DNA of 64,000 nucleotides from Paracoccaceae bacterium (GTDB taxonomy: Bacteria; Pseudomonadota; Alphaproteobacteria; Rhodobacterales; Rhodobacteraceae), in assembly GCA_016124615.1 (NCBI GenBank), contig WGNF01000008.1, positions 248,001 to 312,000 of the forward strand. The letters are read 5' to 3'. The position numbers were made by a program, and so were the translations under genes. The notes beneath the pieces are model-generated. The model was given only the letters and a program-made list of their open reading frames with translations, made no database searches and was not told where the DNA came from. Of the stretch, positions 8,544-17,220 are shown one piece after another (positions within the stretch are counted from its first letter, which is position 1; each line of letters begins with the position of its first letter).

Positions 8544-10065
8544 AACCCTGACCCCCGGCGCCACGCCACTGGCCCAGCTTGAACGCCTGTGGCGCAGCGG
8601 CGCCCCCGCCCGGCTGGACCGCGCCTGCAGACCGCAGGTGGAGGCCGCCGCCGCCACCATCGCCGCCGCCGCCGCGGGCGGAACGGCCGTCTACGGCGTC
8701 AACACCGGCTTCGGCAAACTGGCCTCGCTGAAGATCGCTGCCAAGGACACCGCCACACTGCAACGCAACCTGATCCTCAGCCATTGCTGCGGCGTCGGCG
8801 CGCCCTGCCCGACCGAGGTCACCCGGCTGATGATGGCGCTGAAGCTCCTGAGCCTCGGCCGCGGCGCCTCGGGCGTGCGCTGGGATCTGATCGAACTGCT
8901 TGAGCAAATGCTGGCCCTTGGCGTCACCCCCGTGGTGCCCGCCCAAGGCTCCGTTGGCGCCTCCGGCGACCTCGCCCCCCTTGCCCACATGACAGCCGTG
9001 CTGATCGGCGCGGGCGAGGCCGAGGTGGCGGGGCACATCCTGCCGGGCGCCGAGGCGCTGGCCAGCGTCGGCCTTTCCCCGATCCCGCTTGGCCCCAAGG
9101 AGGGGCTCGCCTTCATCAACGGCACCCAGTTTTCCACCGCCTGGGCGCTGGTCGGCCTGTTCGGCGCCTGGAACGCGGCGCAATCCGCGCTCGTCACCTC
9201 GGCGCTTTCCACCGACGCCATCATGGGCTCCACCGCGCCGCTGCAACCCGAGATCCACAGCCTGCGCGGCCATGCCGGGCAGATCGAGGCCGCCGCCACG
9301 ATGCGCGCCCTGCTCGACGGCTCGGAAATCCGCGAAAGCCACCGCGAGGGCGACACCCGTGTGCAGGACCCCTACTGCATCCGCTGCCAGCCGCAAGTGA
9401 CCGGCGCCGCGATGGATGTGCTGCGCATGGCCGCCCGCACACTGGAGATTGAGGCGAACGCCGCCACCGACAACCCGCTGGTGCTGACCGGCGCGGGGCT
9501 GATCGTCTCGGGCGGCAACTTCCACGCCGAGCCGGTGGGCTTTGCCGCCGACATGACCGCGCTGGCGATCAGCGAAATCGGCGCCATCGCGCAGCGCCGG
9601 GTGGCCCTGATGGTGGACCCCACGCTCAGCTTCGATCTGCCGCCGTTCCTGACCCCCGCGCCCGGCCTCAACTCCGGCCTGATGATCGCCGAGGTGACGA
9701 CCGCCGCCTTGATGAGCGAGAACAAGCACCTCGCCCACCCGACAGTGACCGACAGCACCCCCACCTCCGCCAATCAGGAGGATCACGTCAGCATGGCCGC
9801 CCACGGCGCCCGCCGCCTGAGCCCGATGGTGGCGAACCTCAACGTCATTCTGGGGGTCGAGGCGCTCTGCGCCGCGCAGGGCGTCGAATTCCGCGCGCCC
9901 CTGCAAACCTCGGCCCCGCTCGCCCGCGTCGTTACGCGGCTGCGCGCGGATGTCGCCGGCATGGCCGAGGATCGCTACCTCGCCCCCGACCTCGCCACCG
10001 CCGCCCGCCTGATCGCCGCAGGCGACCTCGCCCGCGCCGCCGACCTGCCCCTTCCCACGCTCTGA
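8533..10065 (+). CDS. hutH: HutH, histidine ammonia-lyase
   Basis: 510 residues, the usual length. It deaminates L-histidine to trans-urocanate with the self-made MIO cofactor. The Ala143-Ser144-Gly145 triad that cyclises to MIO is in [15 protein letters not shown]. Translation begins at a TTG (8533) with a strong GGAGG five nt upstream, inside the end of hutI; no better ATG exists before the conserved N-terminus. The rare start and the overlap suggest output is tuned to hutI translation. Confidence 0.95.
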   Translation: MTPETLTPGATPLAQLERLWRSGAPARLDRACRPQVEAAAATIAAAAAGGTAVYGVNTGFGKLASLKIAAKDTATLQRNLILSHCCGVGAPCPTEVTRLMMALKLLSLGRGASGVRWDLIELLEQMLALGVTPVVPAQGSVGASGDLAPLAHMTAVLIGAGEAEVAGHILPGAEALASVGLSPIPLGPKEGLAFINGTQFSTAWALVGLFGAWNAAQSALVTSALSTDAIMGSTAPLQPEIHSLRGHAGQIEAAATMRALLDGSEIRESHREGDTRVQDPYCIRCQPQVTGAAMDVLRMAARTLEIEANAATDNPLVLTGAGLIVSGGNFHAEPVGFAADMTALAISEIGAIAQRRVALMVDPTLSFDLPPFLTPAPGLNSGLMIAEVTTAALMSENKHLAHPTVTDSTPTSANQEDHVSMAAHGARRLSPMVANLNVILGVEALCAAQGVEFRAPLQTSAPLARVVTRLRADVAGMAEDRYLAPDLATAARLIAAGDLARAADLPLPTL

Positions 10066-10073
10066 GGATCGCC

Positions 10074-11762
10074 ATGACCGAGAACCCCCGCCACAACCTG
10101 CGCGACGTCTTCCCGCCGACCGGCACCACGATCACCGCCAAAAGCTGGCTGACCGAGGCGCCGATGCGGATGCTGATGAACAACCTGCACCCCGACGTGG
10201 CGGAAAACCCGCATGAACTGGTGGTTTACGGCGGCATCGGCCGCGCCGCGCGGACCTGGGAGGATTTCGACAAGATCGTCGCCACGCTGAAAACGCTGGA
10301 GGATGACGAAACCCTGCTGGTGCAATCGGGCAAGCCGGTCGGCGTCTTCCGCACCCACAAGGACGCGCCCCGCGTGCTGATCGCCAACTCCAACCTCGTG
10401 CCGCACTGGGCGACCTGGGACCATTTCAACGAGTTGGACAAGAAGGGTCTGGCGATGTACGGCCAGATGACCGCCGGGTCGTGGATTTACATCGGCACCC
10501 AGGGCATCGTGCAGGGCACCTATGAAACCTTCGCCGAGGCGGGGCGGCAGCACTATTCGGGCAACCTGACCGGCAAGTGGATCCTCACCGGCGGCCTCGG
10601 CGGCATGGGCGGCGCGCAGCCGCTGGCGGCGGTAATGGCGGGCGCCTGCTGCCTTGCCGTGGAATGCGACGAGACCCGGATCGACTTCCGCATCCGCACC
10701 CGCTACCTCGACGCCAAGGCGCATTCGCTTGACGACGCGCTGGCCCTGATCGCCGAATGGACGGCGGCGGGCGAGGCGAAATCGGTGGGCCTCGTCGGCA
10801 ACGCCGCCGCGATCTTCCCGGAACTTTACGCCCGCATGAAGGCTGGCGGCATGCGCCCCGACATCGTCACCGATCAGACCTCGGCCCACGATCCGCTGCA
10901 TGGCTACCTGCCGCTCGGCTGGACCGTCGGTGAATGGCGCGCGAAGCAGGAAACCGAGCCGAAGGCGGTGGAAAAGGCTGCCCGCGCCAGCATGAAGACC
11001 CATGTCGCCGCGATGGTCGATTTCTGGAATGCGGGCGTGCCCACGCTCGACTACGGCAACAACATCCGGCAAGTCGCGCAGGATGAGGGGCTGGAAAACG
11101 CCTTCGCCTTCCCCGGCTTCGTGCCCGCCTATATCCGCCCGCTGTTCTGCCGCGGTGTCGGCCCGTTCCGCTGGGCCGCCCTCTCCGGCGACCCGGAGGA
11201 TATCTACAAGACCGACGCTGCGATGAAGCGGCTCTTTCCCGACAACGCCCACCTGCACCGCTGGCTCGACATGGCGCGCGAACGCATCGCCTTCCAGGGC
11301 CTGCCCGCCCGCATCTGCTGGATCGGCCTTGGTGAGCGGCACAAGGCGGGCCTGATGTTCAACGAGATGGTGCGCAAGGGCGAACTCAAGGCCCCGGTGG
11401 TGATCGGCCGCGACCACCTCGACAGCGGCTCCGTCGCCTCGCCCAACCGCGAAACCGAGGCGATGCGCGACGGCTCGGACGCCGTGTCCGACTGGCCGCT
11501 GCTGAACGCGCTCCTCAACTGCGCCAGCGGGGCCACCTGGGTCAGCCTGCACCACGGCGGCGGCGTCGGCATGGGGTTCAGCCAGCATTCCGGCATGGTG
11601 ATCTGTGCCGACGGCACCGAAGACGCCGCGCGGCGGCTGCAGAACGTGCTCTGGAACGACCCCGCCACCGGCGTTATGCGCCACGCCGACGCGGGCTACC
11701 CGATCGCGCTCGACTGCGCCCGCGATCACGGCTTGCGCCTGCCCGGCATCCTGGGAAACTGA
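10074..11762 (+). CDS. hutU: HutU, urocanate hydratase
   Basis: 562 residues, full length. It hydrates urocanate to imidazolonepropionate using tightly bound NAD as an electrophile. The GGLGGMGG nucleotide loop is at residues 173-180, and the [10 protein letters not shown] segment that holds the conserved cysteine lies in the last third. GAGGA precedes the ATG. It is the last gene of hutIHU; a double hairpin follows directly. hutG is not downstream. Confidence 0.95.
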   Translation: MTENPRHNLRDVFPPTGTTITAKSWLTEAPMRMLMNNLHPDVAENPHELVVYGGIGRAARTWEDFDKIVATLKTLEDDETLLVQSGKPVGVFRTHKDAPRVLIANSNLVPHWATWDHFNELDKKGLAMYGQMTAGSWIYIGTQGIVQGTYETFAEAGRQHYSGNLTGKWILTGGLGGMGGAQPLAAVMAGACCLAVECDETRIDFRIRTRYLDAKAHSLDDALALIAEWTAAGEAKSVGLVGNAAAIFPELYARMKAGGMRPDIVTDQTSAHDPLHGYLPLGWTVGEWRAKQETEPKAVEKAARASMKTHVAAMVDFWNAGVPTLDYGNNIRQVAQDEGLENAFAFPGFVPAYIRPLFCRGVGPFRWAALSGDPEDIYKTDAAMKRLFPDNAHLHRWLDMARERIAFQGLPARICWIGLGERHKAGLMFNEMVRKGELKAPVVIGRDHLDSGSVASPNRETEAMRDGSDAVSDWPLLNALLNCASGATWVSLHHGGGVGMGFSQHSGMVICADGTEDAARRLQNVLWNDPATGVMRHADAGYPIALDCARDHGLRLPGILGN

Positions 11763-11765
11763 GCC

Positions 11766-11823
11766 TTCGCCATTCTTCTTGGCGAAAATACTCCACGGGG
11801 GTGCGGGGGAGTGAAACCCCCGC
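11766..11823 (+). terminator. Double-hairpin element after hutU (dispersed repeat, copy 1)
   Basis: TTCGCC (11766-11771) pairs with GGCGAA (11781-11786) and is followed by AAATA. A second hairpin GCGGGGG (11803-11809), 7-nt loop, CCCCCGC (11817-11823) follows. There is no long T tract, so intrinsic termination is plausible rather than certain. The portion CGAAAATA through the G-rich stem recurs almost unchanged at 56415-56453, so it is also a dispersed intergenic repeat. Confidence 0.5.
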
Positions 11824-11861
11824 CTCTGCCGCGATCGGTTTGCATCGACGCTGGAACCGCC

Positions 11862-12269
11862 TCAGGCTACCGGCGTCAACAGGATCGCCGCGACGCGCCA
11901 ACCGCCGTCGGCGTTGCGAAACAGGCCCGACCACTTGATCGTGACCTCCTGCGCCACTTCGCCGGGCGGGGCGAAGGTGAAATGCACCGGCACATGCAAC
12001 AACGCCACCTCGGGCGCCACGTCGATCACCGTCACCGCGTCAAACTCCGGCACCAGCGACCAGGTGCCGCGCCAGTTCGACGCGAACCGCTCCATCGCCG
12101 CATCGCGGCCCCGGATCGTATGCCCCGTCGTCGTCACCCAAAGAAAATCCTCGCCCTCCAGCAACAGGGGCGTCAAAGCCGCCGCGTTCCGGCCATTCTG
12201 CGCCGATACAAAGGCGCGATAGGTCGCCGTTACACTGACCGCCGTCGCACTGAGTGGTTTACCCATCAT
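11862..12269 (-). CDS. SnoaL/NTF2-like (DUF4440-type) protein
   Basis: About 135 residues with the cone-shaped NTF2-like pattern: an N-terminal helix (ATYRAFVSAQNGRNAAALTPLL), GEDFLWVTTTGHTIRGRDAAMERF, then beta strands ending WSGLFRNADGGWRVAAILLTPVA. Proteins of this type are small-molecule binders or dehydratase/isomerase-like enzymes; no function can be assigned. Two adjacent ATGs (12269 and 12266) follow a GGAAGGA site. It is read toward hutU but separated by the hairpin element. Confidence 0.7.
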   Translation of the reverse strand: MMGKPLSATAVSVTATYRAFVSAQNGRNAAALTPLLLEGEDFLWVTTTGHTIRGRDAAMERFASNWRGTWSLVPEFDAVTVIDVAPEVALLHVPVHFTFAPPGEVAQEVTIKWSGLFRNADGGWRVAAILLTPVA

Positions 12270-12519
12270 GCATCCTTCCAGGGTAATTCGCGCCGAATGT
12301 TGCACGCGCCGACCGGGCTGTCATCTCCCCGATGGCCCCAAAAATCGCCGCATCCCATACCGGCGCGCTCTGGTTCATTGCGGTCAGAAGGATTTTCACT
12401 TCTCGCCCACTGGCAAGCCGGCCCAGACGCCCCCCGCGAGCGCCTGAGACGGCGTCGCGGCGGGGGTTAAGATTCGGTCAAAGAAGATCGAAACCGTTTT
12501 ATTTCAAAATATTAGGCAA

Positions 12520-12538
12520 GTGTTGCACCGTGCAACAC
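12520..12538. repeat. 19-bp perfect palindrome after the PHP-domain gene
   Basis: GTGTTGCAC, one centre base, GTGCAACAC: 9-bp arms without mismatch, 10 nt beyond the stop of the leftward PHP gene. The flanking DNA on its left is unusually AT-rich (TTTTATTTCAAAATATTAGG). It could be the terminator of the PHP-phnM operon, although a strict T run is missing, or an operator. Confidence 0.5.
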
Positions 12539-12548
12539 CCCCCAATTT

Positions 12549-13475
12549 TCACCGCCAGTAGGGCTGCGACCAAGCCCGCCGTCCGGCGGCGTCGATCAGC
12601 GTCACCCGGAACCACGGCGAATTGCCCAACCGGTCCAGCGGCACCCGCGCCGTCGTCATCGAGTTGCCGTGCACCGCCTTCGCGCCCTGGCCGTAGCCCT
12701 GCACGATCACCGAGCGCACCGCCGAGCAATCGACATCGACGCCCTTCTTGTCGAAGCTGATCCCGCGCAGTTCCGGCCCCTGCGAGGAATAATAATGCCC
12801 CGCCTTCAGTGCGGCCAGCAGCGCCTCGGGTGTGTTTTCCTGCGCCTTCACCATCACCCAGCCGCCGAAATGGTCGGGCTCCGAAAAATGCGCGTCGTCG
12901 GTGGCGCAGAGGCTGAGGCGACGGCCCTCGGACAGCAGGAGGTCGGCGATGGCTGTGCCGTCGGCGCGATCGCAGCCCTCGGCGCAGCCGTGGTTGTAAA
13001 TCTCCACCGCATGGGCGGCCGCGATGCTGCGCGCATCGGCCAGCGTCAGGCCCGACCATTGCGGATGCGCGATGGCGACGAAAGCCCCGGCTTCCACTGC
13101 CCGCGCCGCGATCTCGGGGCCGGTTTCCATACCCTCGACCGGGAAGAAATGCGGCGCGTTGCCGGGCGCGAAATCGGGCGGCAGGCCGACGGCAAGGATG
13201 TGCCACAGCTCGCCGTTCAGCGTCGCGCCGGAATGCAGCTCGGCGCCCAGAATCGTGGTGAAGCCGTTGCCGCGATAGGGCGTCGTGTCGGTGATCGGGT
13301 ATTTGTAGAGGCCGATGAAATGGTCGGTCAGGGCCAGAAAATCATAACCCTCGGCGCGGTAGCGGCGGCAGACCTCTTCGGGCGCCAGCACGCCGTCGGA
13401 GTTGGTCGAGTGGGTGTGCAGATTGCCGCGCCAGAAGCGGCCGGGGGCGGTGAAGGCGTCAAGCGGGTCGGTCAT
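12549..13475 (-). CDS. PHP-domain metallophosphoesterase (CehA/McbA-like)
   Basis: 308 residues of the polymerase-and-histidinol-phosphatase fold. Metal ligands are readable: LHTHS (His20, His22), Asp27, LTDH (Asp51, His52), GAELHSG and AIAHPQWS. It follows phnM by 34 nt on the same strand with an AAGGAG site, so it is the distal gene of a phnM operon. A PHP-family enzyme, PhnPP, is known to open the cyclic ribose phosphate of the C-P lyase pathway, so a role in processing that intermediate is a reasonable guess; the CehA/McbA assignment itself is from overall look. Confidence 0.75.
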   Translation of the reverse strand: MTDPLDAFTAPGRFWRGNLHTHSTNSDGVLAPEEVCRRYRAEGYDFLALTDHFIGLYKYPITDTTPYRGNGFTTILGAELHSGATLNGELWHILAVGLPPDFAPGNAPHFFPVEGMETGPEIAARAVEAGAFVAIAHPQWSGLTLADARSIAAAHAVEIYNHGCAEGCDRADGTAIADLLLSEGRRLSLCATDDAHFSEPDHFGGWVMVKAQENTPEALLAALKAGHYYSSQGPELRGISFDKKGVDVDCSAVRSVIVQGYGQGAKAVHGNSMTTARVPLDRLGNSPWFRVTLIDAAGRRAWSQPYWR

Positions 13476-13509
13476 GGCGGGCTCCTTTGGGAATGGTCGG
13501 GGGGCAGCT

Positions 13510-14649
13510 TCAGGCGACGCGCTCGCCCAGCACCCAGGTGGCGCGCACCACCGGTGTTTCGCCGACGCGGCGGATGCGGATCAAGTCAGCGCGCTGGCCG
13601 GGCGCGATGCGGCCACGGTCGGTCAGGCCCGCGGCGTCGGCCGGGGCGGCGGTGACGGTGGCGATGCCCTTTGGCAGGTCATCCCAAATCTCACCCAGCC
13701 GGAACGCCGCCGTCAGCAGCGCCGAAGGGACATAGTCCGACGACACGATGTCAAGATAGCCAAGCCGCGCCAGTTCCTCGGCCGCGACGTTGCCGGAGTG
13801 CGAGCCGCCCCGGATCAGGTTCGGCGCCCCCATCATCACGGCGATGCCGTGGGCGTGGCAGGCCCGCGCCGCCTCGACGGTGGTCGGAAACTCCGCCAGC
13901 CGGATGCCATAGGCGGCCGAGGTTGTCACATGATCCTCTGTGGTGTCGTCATGGCTGGCCAGCACCGCGCCCAGCCGCAGCGCCTCGGCGACGGCGGCGG
14001 CTTCGTGCATCTCGCCGAACTCGGCGCGCAGGGCCTTGAGGTTGGCGATATGGGCCTGGAATTCGGCCTCGCCATAGTTGCGCTTGCCCTGCATGTAGGC
14101 GCGCAGCTTGTCGACGTCGCGGAACTGGCGCTGGCCGGGGGTGTGGTCCATCAGGCTGACGATGCCGACCCGGTCCGCGGGCCCGAACTCGGTCAGTTCC
14201 TCCGCCAGCGTTTCGGAACAGACCTCGGCCCGCAGGTGCAGGAAGTGGCTGATCCGCAGCGCGCCCTGCGCCCGCAGTTCAAGGATTTCCGAGGCCAGCG
14301 GCCGGGCATAACGCTTGTAGCTGTTGTCGCGCTTGTGGATGGACCCCACGCGCAGCGCGTCGAAAACGGTGGTGATGCCGACCCCCGCCAGTTCGGCGTC
14401 ATGCGCGAAGATGGCGGCGGCATGGGGCCAGTCGACCTTGGGCCGCGGCTCGATATGGCGTTCAAGGTTGTCGGTGTGCAGTTCGATCAGCCCCGGTGCG
14501 ATCAGGTCGCCCGCGCAGTCGATCGCGCCCGGCGGCACCGCGGCGCCTTCCGCGATTTCGGCAATATGGCCATCGACGATGCGCAGGCTGCCCCGCAGCG
14601 TGCCCTGCGGCAGAATGAGCGTTGCATTGGCCAGAATCGTCTCAGACAT
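13510..14649 (-). CDS. phnM: PhnM, alpha-D-ribose 1-methylphosphonate 5-triphosphate diphosphatase
   Basis: 379-residue amidohydrolase-like enzyme removing pyrophosphate from the ribose 1-phosphonate 5-triphosphate made by PhnGHIL. The signature LIELHTDNLERHIEPRP, the SHDDTTEDH stretch and MMGAPNLIRGGSHSGN are all typical of classical PhnM. ATG 14649 has AAGGAA upstream; an in-frame extension to 14730 would enter the divergent gene. A second, more divergent PhnM is at 22881-24059. Confidence 0.92.
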   Translation of the reverse strand: MSETILANATLILPQGTLRGSLRIVDGHIAEIAEGAAVPPGAIDCAGDLIAPGLIELHTDNLERHIEPRPKVDWPHAAAIFAHDAELAGVGITTVFDALRVGSIHKRDNSYKRYARPLASEILELRAQGALRISHFLHLRAEVCSETLAEELTEFGPADRVGIVSLMDHTPGQRQFRDVDKLRAYMQGKRNYGEAEFQAHIANLKALRAEFGEMHEAAAVAEALRLGAVLASHDDTTEDHVTTSAAYGIRLAEFPTTVEAARACHAHGIAVMMGAPNLIRGGSHSGNVAAEELARLGYLDIVSSDYVPSALLTAAFRLGEIWDDLPKGIATVTAAPADAAGLTDRGRIAPGQRADLIRIRRVGETPVVRATWVLGERVA

Positions 14650-14687
14650 GAGTGGTTCCTTGTTGATCCGCGCTGTATCGGGGGCCA

Positions 14688-14707
14688 GCGTCACAGGGCT
14701 GTGACGC
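14688..14707. promoter_or_regulatory. 20-bp palindrome in the phnM / DUF1045 divergent spacer
   Basis: GCGTCACAGGGCTGTGACGC is a perfect inverted repeat with 9-bp arms and a 2-nt centre. It sits in the 79-bp spacer between two divergent phosphonate genes, 38 bp from the phnM start and 21 bp from the DUF1045 start. Its sequence is unlike the PhnF-type repeat at 21950-21981 and unlike a classical Pho box, although CTGTGAC recalls half of one. Operator function is inferred. Confidence 0.5.
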
Positions 14708-14728
14708 AGGACTGAGAAAGAGGGGCGC

Positions 14729-15418
14729 ATGACCGGATATGATCGCTACGCCATCTACTACGCCCCACTGCCGGGGGCACTGGCCGATTTTGCGGCCCGC
14801 TGGCTTGGCTGGGACGCCGCCACCGGGCGCGAGGTTGCGCACCCGGACGTGCCGGGCCTGCCGCGCGCCGTGGCCGGGTTGACCGAGACGCCGCGCAAAT
14901 ACGGCTTTCACGGCACAATCAAGCCGCCGTTCCGGCTCGCTGGCGGCGAGTCGGCCGAGAAGCTGCATCAGGCCGCGGCCGGGCTGGCGGCCCGGCTGGC
15001 ACCGGTGACGCTGGACGGCCTTGCCTTGCACCGGCTGGGCGGGTTTCTGGCGCTGACACCGACGGGCGATGCCAGCGCCCTGGCGACACTCGCCGCTGAG
15101 GTCGTGACCGGGCTCGATGGCTTCCGCGCTGCGCCGGATGCCGCCGAAATCGCCCGCCGCCGCCCCGACCGGCTGAACCCGCGCCAGCGCGCGTTGCTGG
15201 ACCGCTGGGGCTATCCCTACGTGCTGGAAGAGTTCCGCTTTCACCTGACGCTGACCGGCGACCTGCCGCCGGGCGAGGTCGAAGTGGTGGAAACCGCGCT
15301 GGCCCCGCTGGTCGCCCCGCTGCTGCCGCAGCCCTTCACGGTGGATCAGCTGTGCCTGTTCGGGCAGGCCGCCAACGGGCGTTTCCACATCCTGCACCGC
15401 TACACCCTTTCCGGCTGA
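14729..15418 (+). CDS. 2H phosphoesterase, DUF1045 phosphonate-metabolism protein
   Basis: 229 residues with the two HxT motifs that define 2H phosphoesterases: His61-Gly-Thr63 (GFHGTIKPPF) and His172-Leu-Thr174 (RFHLTLTG). DUF1045 proteins are recurrent members of C-P lyase regions. Known 2H enzymes open cyclic phosphates, including ADP-ribose 1,2-cyclic phosphate, which is chemically the same bond as in 5-phosphoribosyl 1,2-cyclic phosphate. With no phnP in view it is a good candidate for that step. It is divergent from phnM and its 3' end overlaps phnN by 19 bp, tail to tail. Confidence 0.85.
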   Translation: MTGYDRYAIYYAPLPGALADFAARWLGWDAATGREVAHPDVPGLPRAVAGLTETPRKYGFHGTIKPPFRLAGGESAEKLHQAAAGLAARLAPVTLDGLALHRLGGFLALTPTGDASALATLAAEVVTGLDGFRAAPDAAEIARRRPDRLNPRQRALLDRWGYPYVLEEFRFHLTLTGDLPPGEVEVVETALAPLVAPLLPQPFTVDQLCLFGQAANGRFHILHRYTLSG

Positions 15419-15942
15419 AGCGCGGCGAGAAAGGCCGTGACGGCCTGATCCAGCGGGCCGTTGTTCTCGACCACCCGGATCGGGATGCCGTAGGGAATCT
15501 CGTAGCTCGCCCGCGCCAGACGCCGCGCGATATCGTCGCGGGTTTCGCGGCCGCGCGCGGCAAGGCGTTCGGCCAGAACCGGCACCGAGGCGGTGACATG
15601 GATCACGGCAAGGCTCGGATAGTCTTCCCAGGCGGTGCCCAGCATGGCGCGCGAGCCGTTGAAGATCACGTCGCGGCCCTGGCTCAGCGCGCGGTCGATC
15701 TCGACCGGGATGCCGTAGCACAGTCCATGCGCCTGCCAATCCAGCGCGAAGTCTCCGGCGGCCTTGCGGCGGGCGAATTCTTCCGGCGTGACGCCCTCGA
15801 AGGGCTCGCCGCCCGCCTCTTCCGGCCGGGTGATGACACGGCGCGCGACATGCAGACCCGGCCGCGCCATCCGCGCCGCCGCGATCAGCGTGTCCTTGCC
15901 CGCCCCCGATGGCCCCACCACCGCGAAGAGACGCCCGGCCAT
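15400..15942 (-). CDS. phnN: PhnN, ribose 1,5-bisphosphate phosphokinase
   Basis: 180-residue guanylate-kinase-like P-loop enzyme phosphorylating ribose 1,5-bisphosphate to PRPP, the last step of C-P lyase catabolism. The P-loop is VVGPSGAGKDTL (residues 8-19), followed by RRVITRP and the GIPVEIDRALSQGRDVIFNGSR segment. ATG 15942 is chosen; a GTG directly before it (15945) is equally in frame. It stands alone, convergent with the DUF1045 gene that may perform the preceding reaction. Confidence 0.9.
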   Translation of the reverse strand: MAGRLFAVVGPSGAGKDTLIAAARMARPGLHVARRVITRPEEAGGEPFEGVTPEEFARRKAAGDFALDWQAHGLCYGIPVEIDRALSQGRDVIFNGSRAMLGTAWEDYPSLAVIHVTASVPVLAERLAARGRETRDDIARRLARASYEIPYGIPIRVVENNGPLDQAVTAFLAALQPERV

Positions 15943-16097
15943 CACAGGCCCCCCCGCGCGCCGGGTCGGGCCAATTGCACATTGACACAGCCCCCCGCGG
16001 GCCGCAACATTGGCACAGAAGTCATTGATTTGCGGGCCCCGGTGCCTGCACGAAGGTGTTTGACGACGCGTCGGAAATTGATTTTTGGAGGCATGTC

Positions 16098-16484
16098 TTG
16101 GCCCAATTGATGATTATCAGCGAAACGGGAATGTTCCATTCCGCCTGCCGCTTTACCTTTTCCAACAGCGTGGTCTGGGCCGGGTTCAAGCCTAAGCAGC
16201 ATCGCGCCCCGGCGGGCGCCGGTATCGTCGATACCTCCGACCGGACCGCATTCATCAACCACCAGATCACCTTCGACGTCGACGAAGGCCGGTTGCGCGG
16301 CGCGCTGACCACAGTCACGCGGGCCTATACCGGCGCGACCTATGTGCTGTCGGTGAAGGATTGCGTCAGCTTTTCGGCCGATATCGCGCGCAATACCGGG
16401 CTGGCGGTGCCGCCGGTCAATATCACGCCCTACGGGTTTCTGGAGATCCTCGCGGTCTGGAACAAATACGTCAGCAAGTCCTGA
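16098..16484 (+). CDS. Uncharacterised protein with possible permuted papain-like fold
   Basis: About 128 residues, not recognised with certainty. It carries VVWAGFKP, a histidine-containing strand FINHQITFDVDEG, and then YVLSVKDCVSFSADIAR. The DC(V)xF motif followed by a helix resembles the nucleophile of papain-like/NlpC enzymes; here the histidine comes first, as in circularly permuted versions. The start is uncertain: a TTG at 16098 has GGAGG six nt upstream, ATG 16110 has the same site 18 nt away, and GTG 16056 has none. It sits in the phn region, opposite to phnN and phnL, with no evident link to phosphonates. Confidence 0.55.
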   Translation: MAQLMIISETGMFHSACRFTFSNSVVWAGFKPKQHRAPAGAGIVDTSDRTAFINHQITFDVDEGRLRGALTTVTRAYTGATYVLSVKDCVSFSADIARNTGLAVPPVNITPYGFLEILAVWNKYVSKS

Positions 16485-16519
16485 CCGGGCCGTTGCCGTG
16501 ACAGAACGACCGGCCGTCA

Positions 16520-17209
16520 TCATGCGGCCTCGCCCGCGCCGGGCGTGAACAGGGACACATTCACCTCGCGATCGGCCACGCGGGCCCGTGCAGCCTCGTC
16601 ATGGAAGATGCCGATGATCGCCGCGCCGCGCGCCTTGGCCTCTTCGATCAGGCTCAGCACGGTCTCGCGGTTCTTCGCGTCAAGGCTGGCGGTCGGCTCG
16701 TCCAGCAGCATCGCCGGGTAGTCATGCGCGAAGCCGCGCGCGATGTTCACCCGTTGCTGCTCGCCGCCCGAGAAGGTGGTGGGCGACAGCGACCACAGCC
16801 GTTCCGGGATCGCCAACCGGGTCAGCAGCGCCTCGGCCCGCGCCCGCGCCACGGCGGGATTGACGCCCAGCGTCAGAAGCGGCTCGGCCACCACATCGAC
16901 CGTGGGCACCCGCGGCACCACGCGCAGGAACTGGCTGACATAGCCCAGCACCTCGCGCCGCAGCGCCAGGATCTCGCGCGGCTCGGCCTTCGCCACGTCC
17001 AGCGTGCCGACCCGGATGCTGCCCGACTGCGCCAGATAGTTGCCCCAGATCATCCGCATCAGCGTGGATTTCCCGGCGCCCGAGGCGCCGACCAGCGCCA
17101 CGCATTCGCCGGGCGCCACCGTCAGATGCGCGCCCGCCATCACCGGAATCACCGCGCTGCCCTGATTGTGCAGGGTGAACGCCTTGTGCAAGTCCCTGAT
17201 TTCGATCAT
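16520..17209 (-). CDS. phnL: PhnL, ABC-type ATPase of the C-P lyase system
   Basis: 229 residues. Walker A GASGAGKS at 41-48, signature TFSGGEQQRVNIARG and Walker B AMLLDEPTASLD. PhnL acts with PhnG, PhnH and PhnI to place the phosphonate on ribose triphosphate, not in transport. It is last of the leftward phnGHIJK-corA-phnL operon, starting 11 nt after the CorA-type gene. Confidence 0.93.
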   Translation of the reverse strand: MIEIRDLHKAFTLHNQGSAVIPVMAGAHLTVAPGECVALVGASGAGKSTLMRMIWGNYLAQSGSIRVGTLDVAKAEPREILALRREVLGYVSQFLRVVPRVPTVDVVAEPLLTLGVNPAVARARAEALLTRLAIPERLWSLSPTTFSGGEQQRVNIARGFAHDYPAMLLDEPTASLDAKNRETVLSLIEEAKARGAAIIGIFHDEAARARVADREVNVSLFTPGAGEAA

Positions 17210-17220
17210 CCGACGATCCC

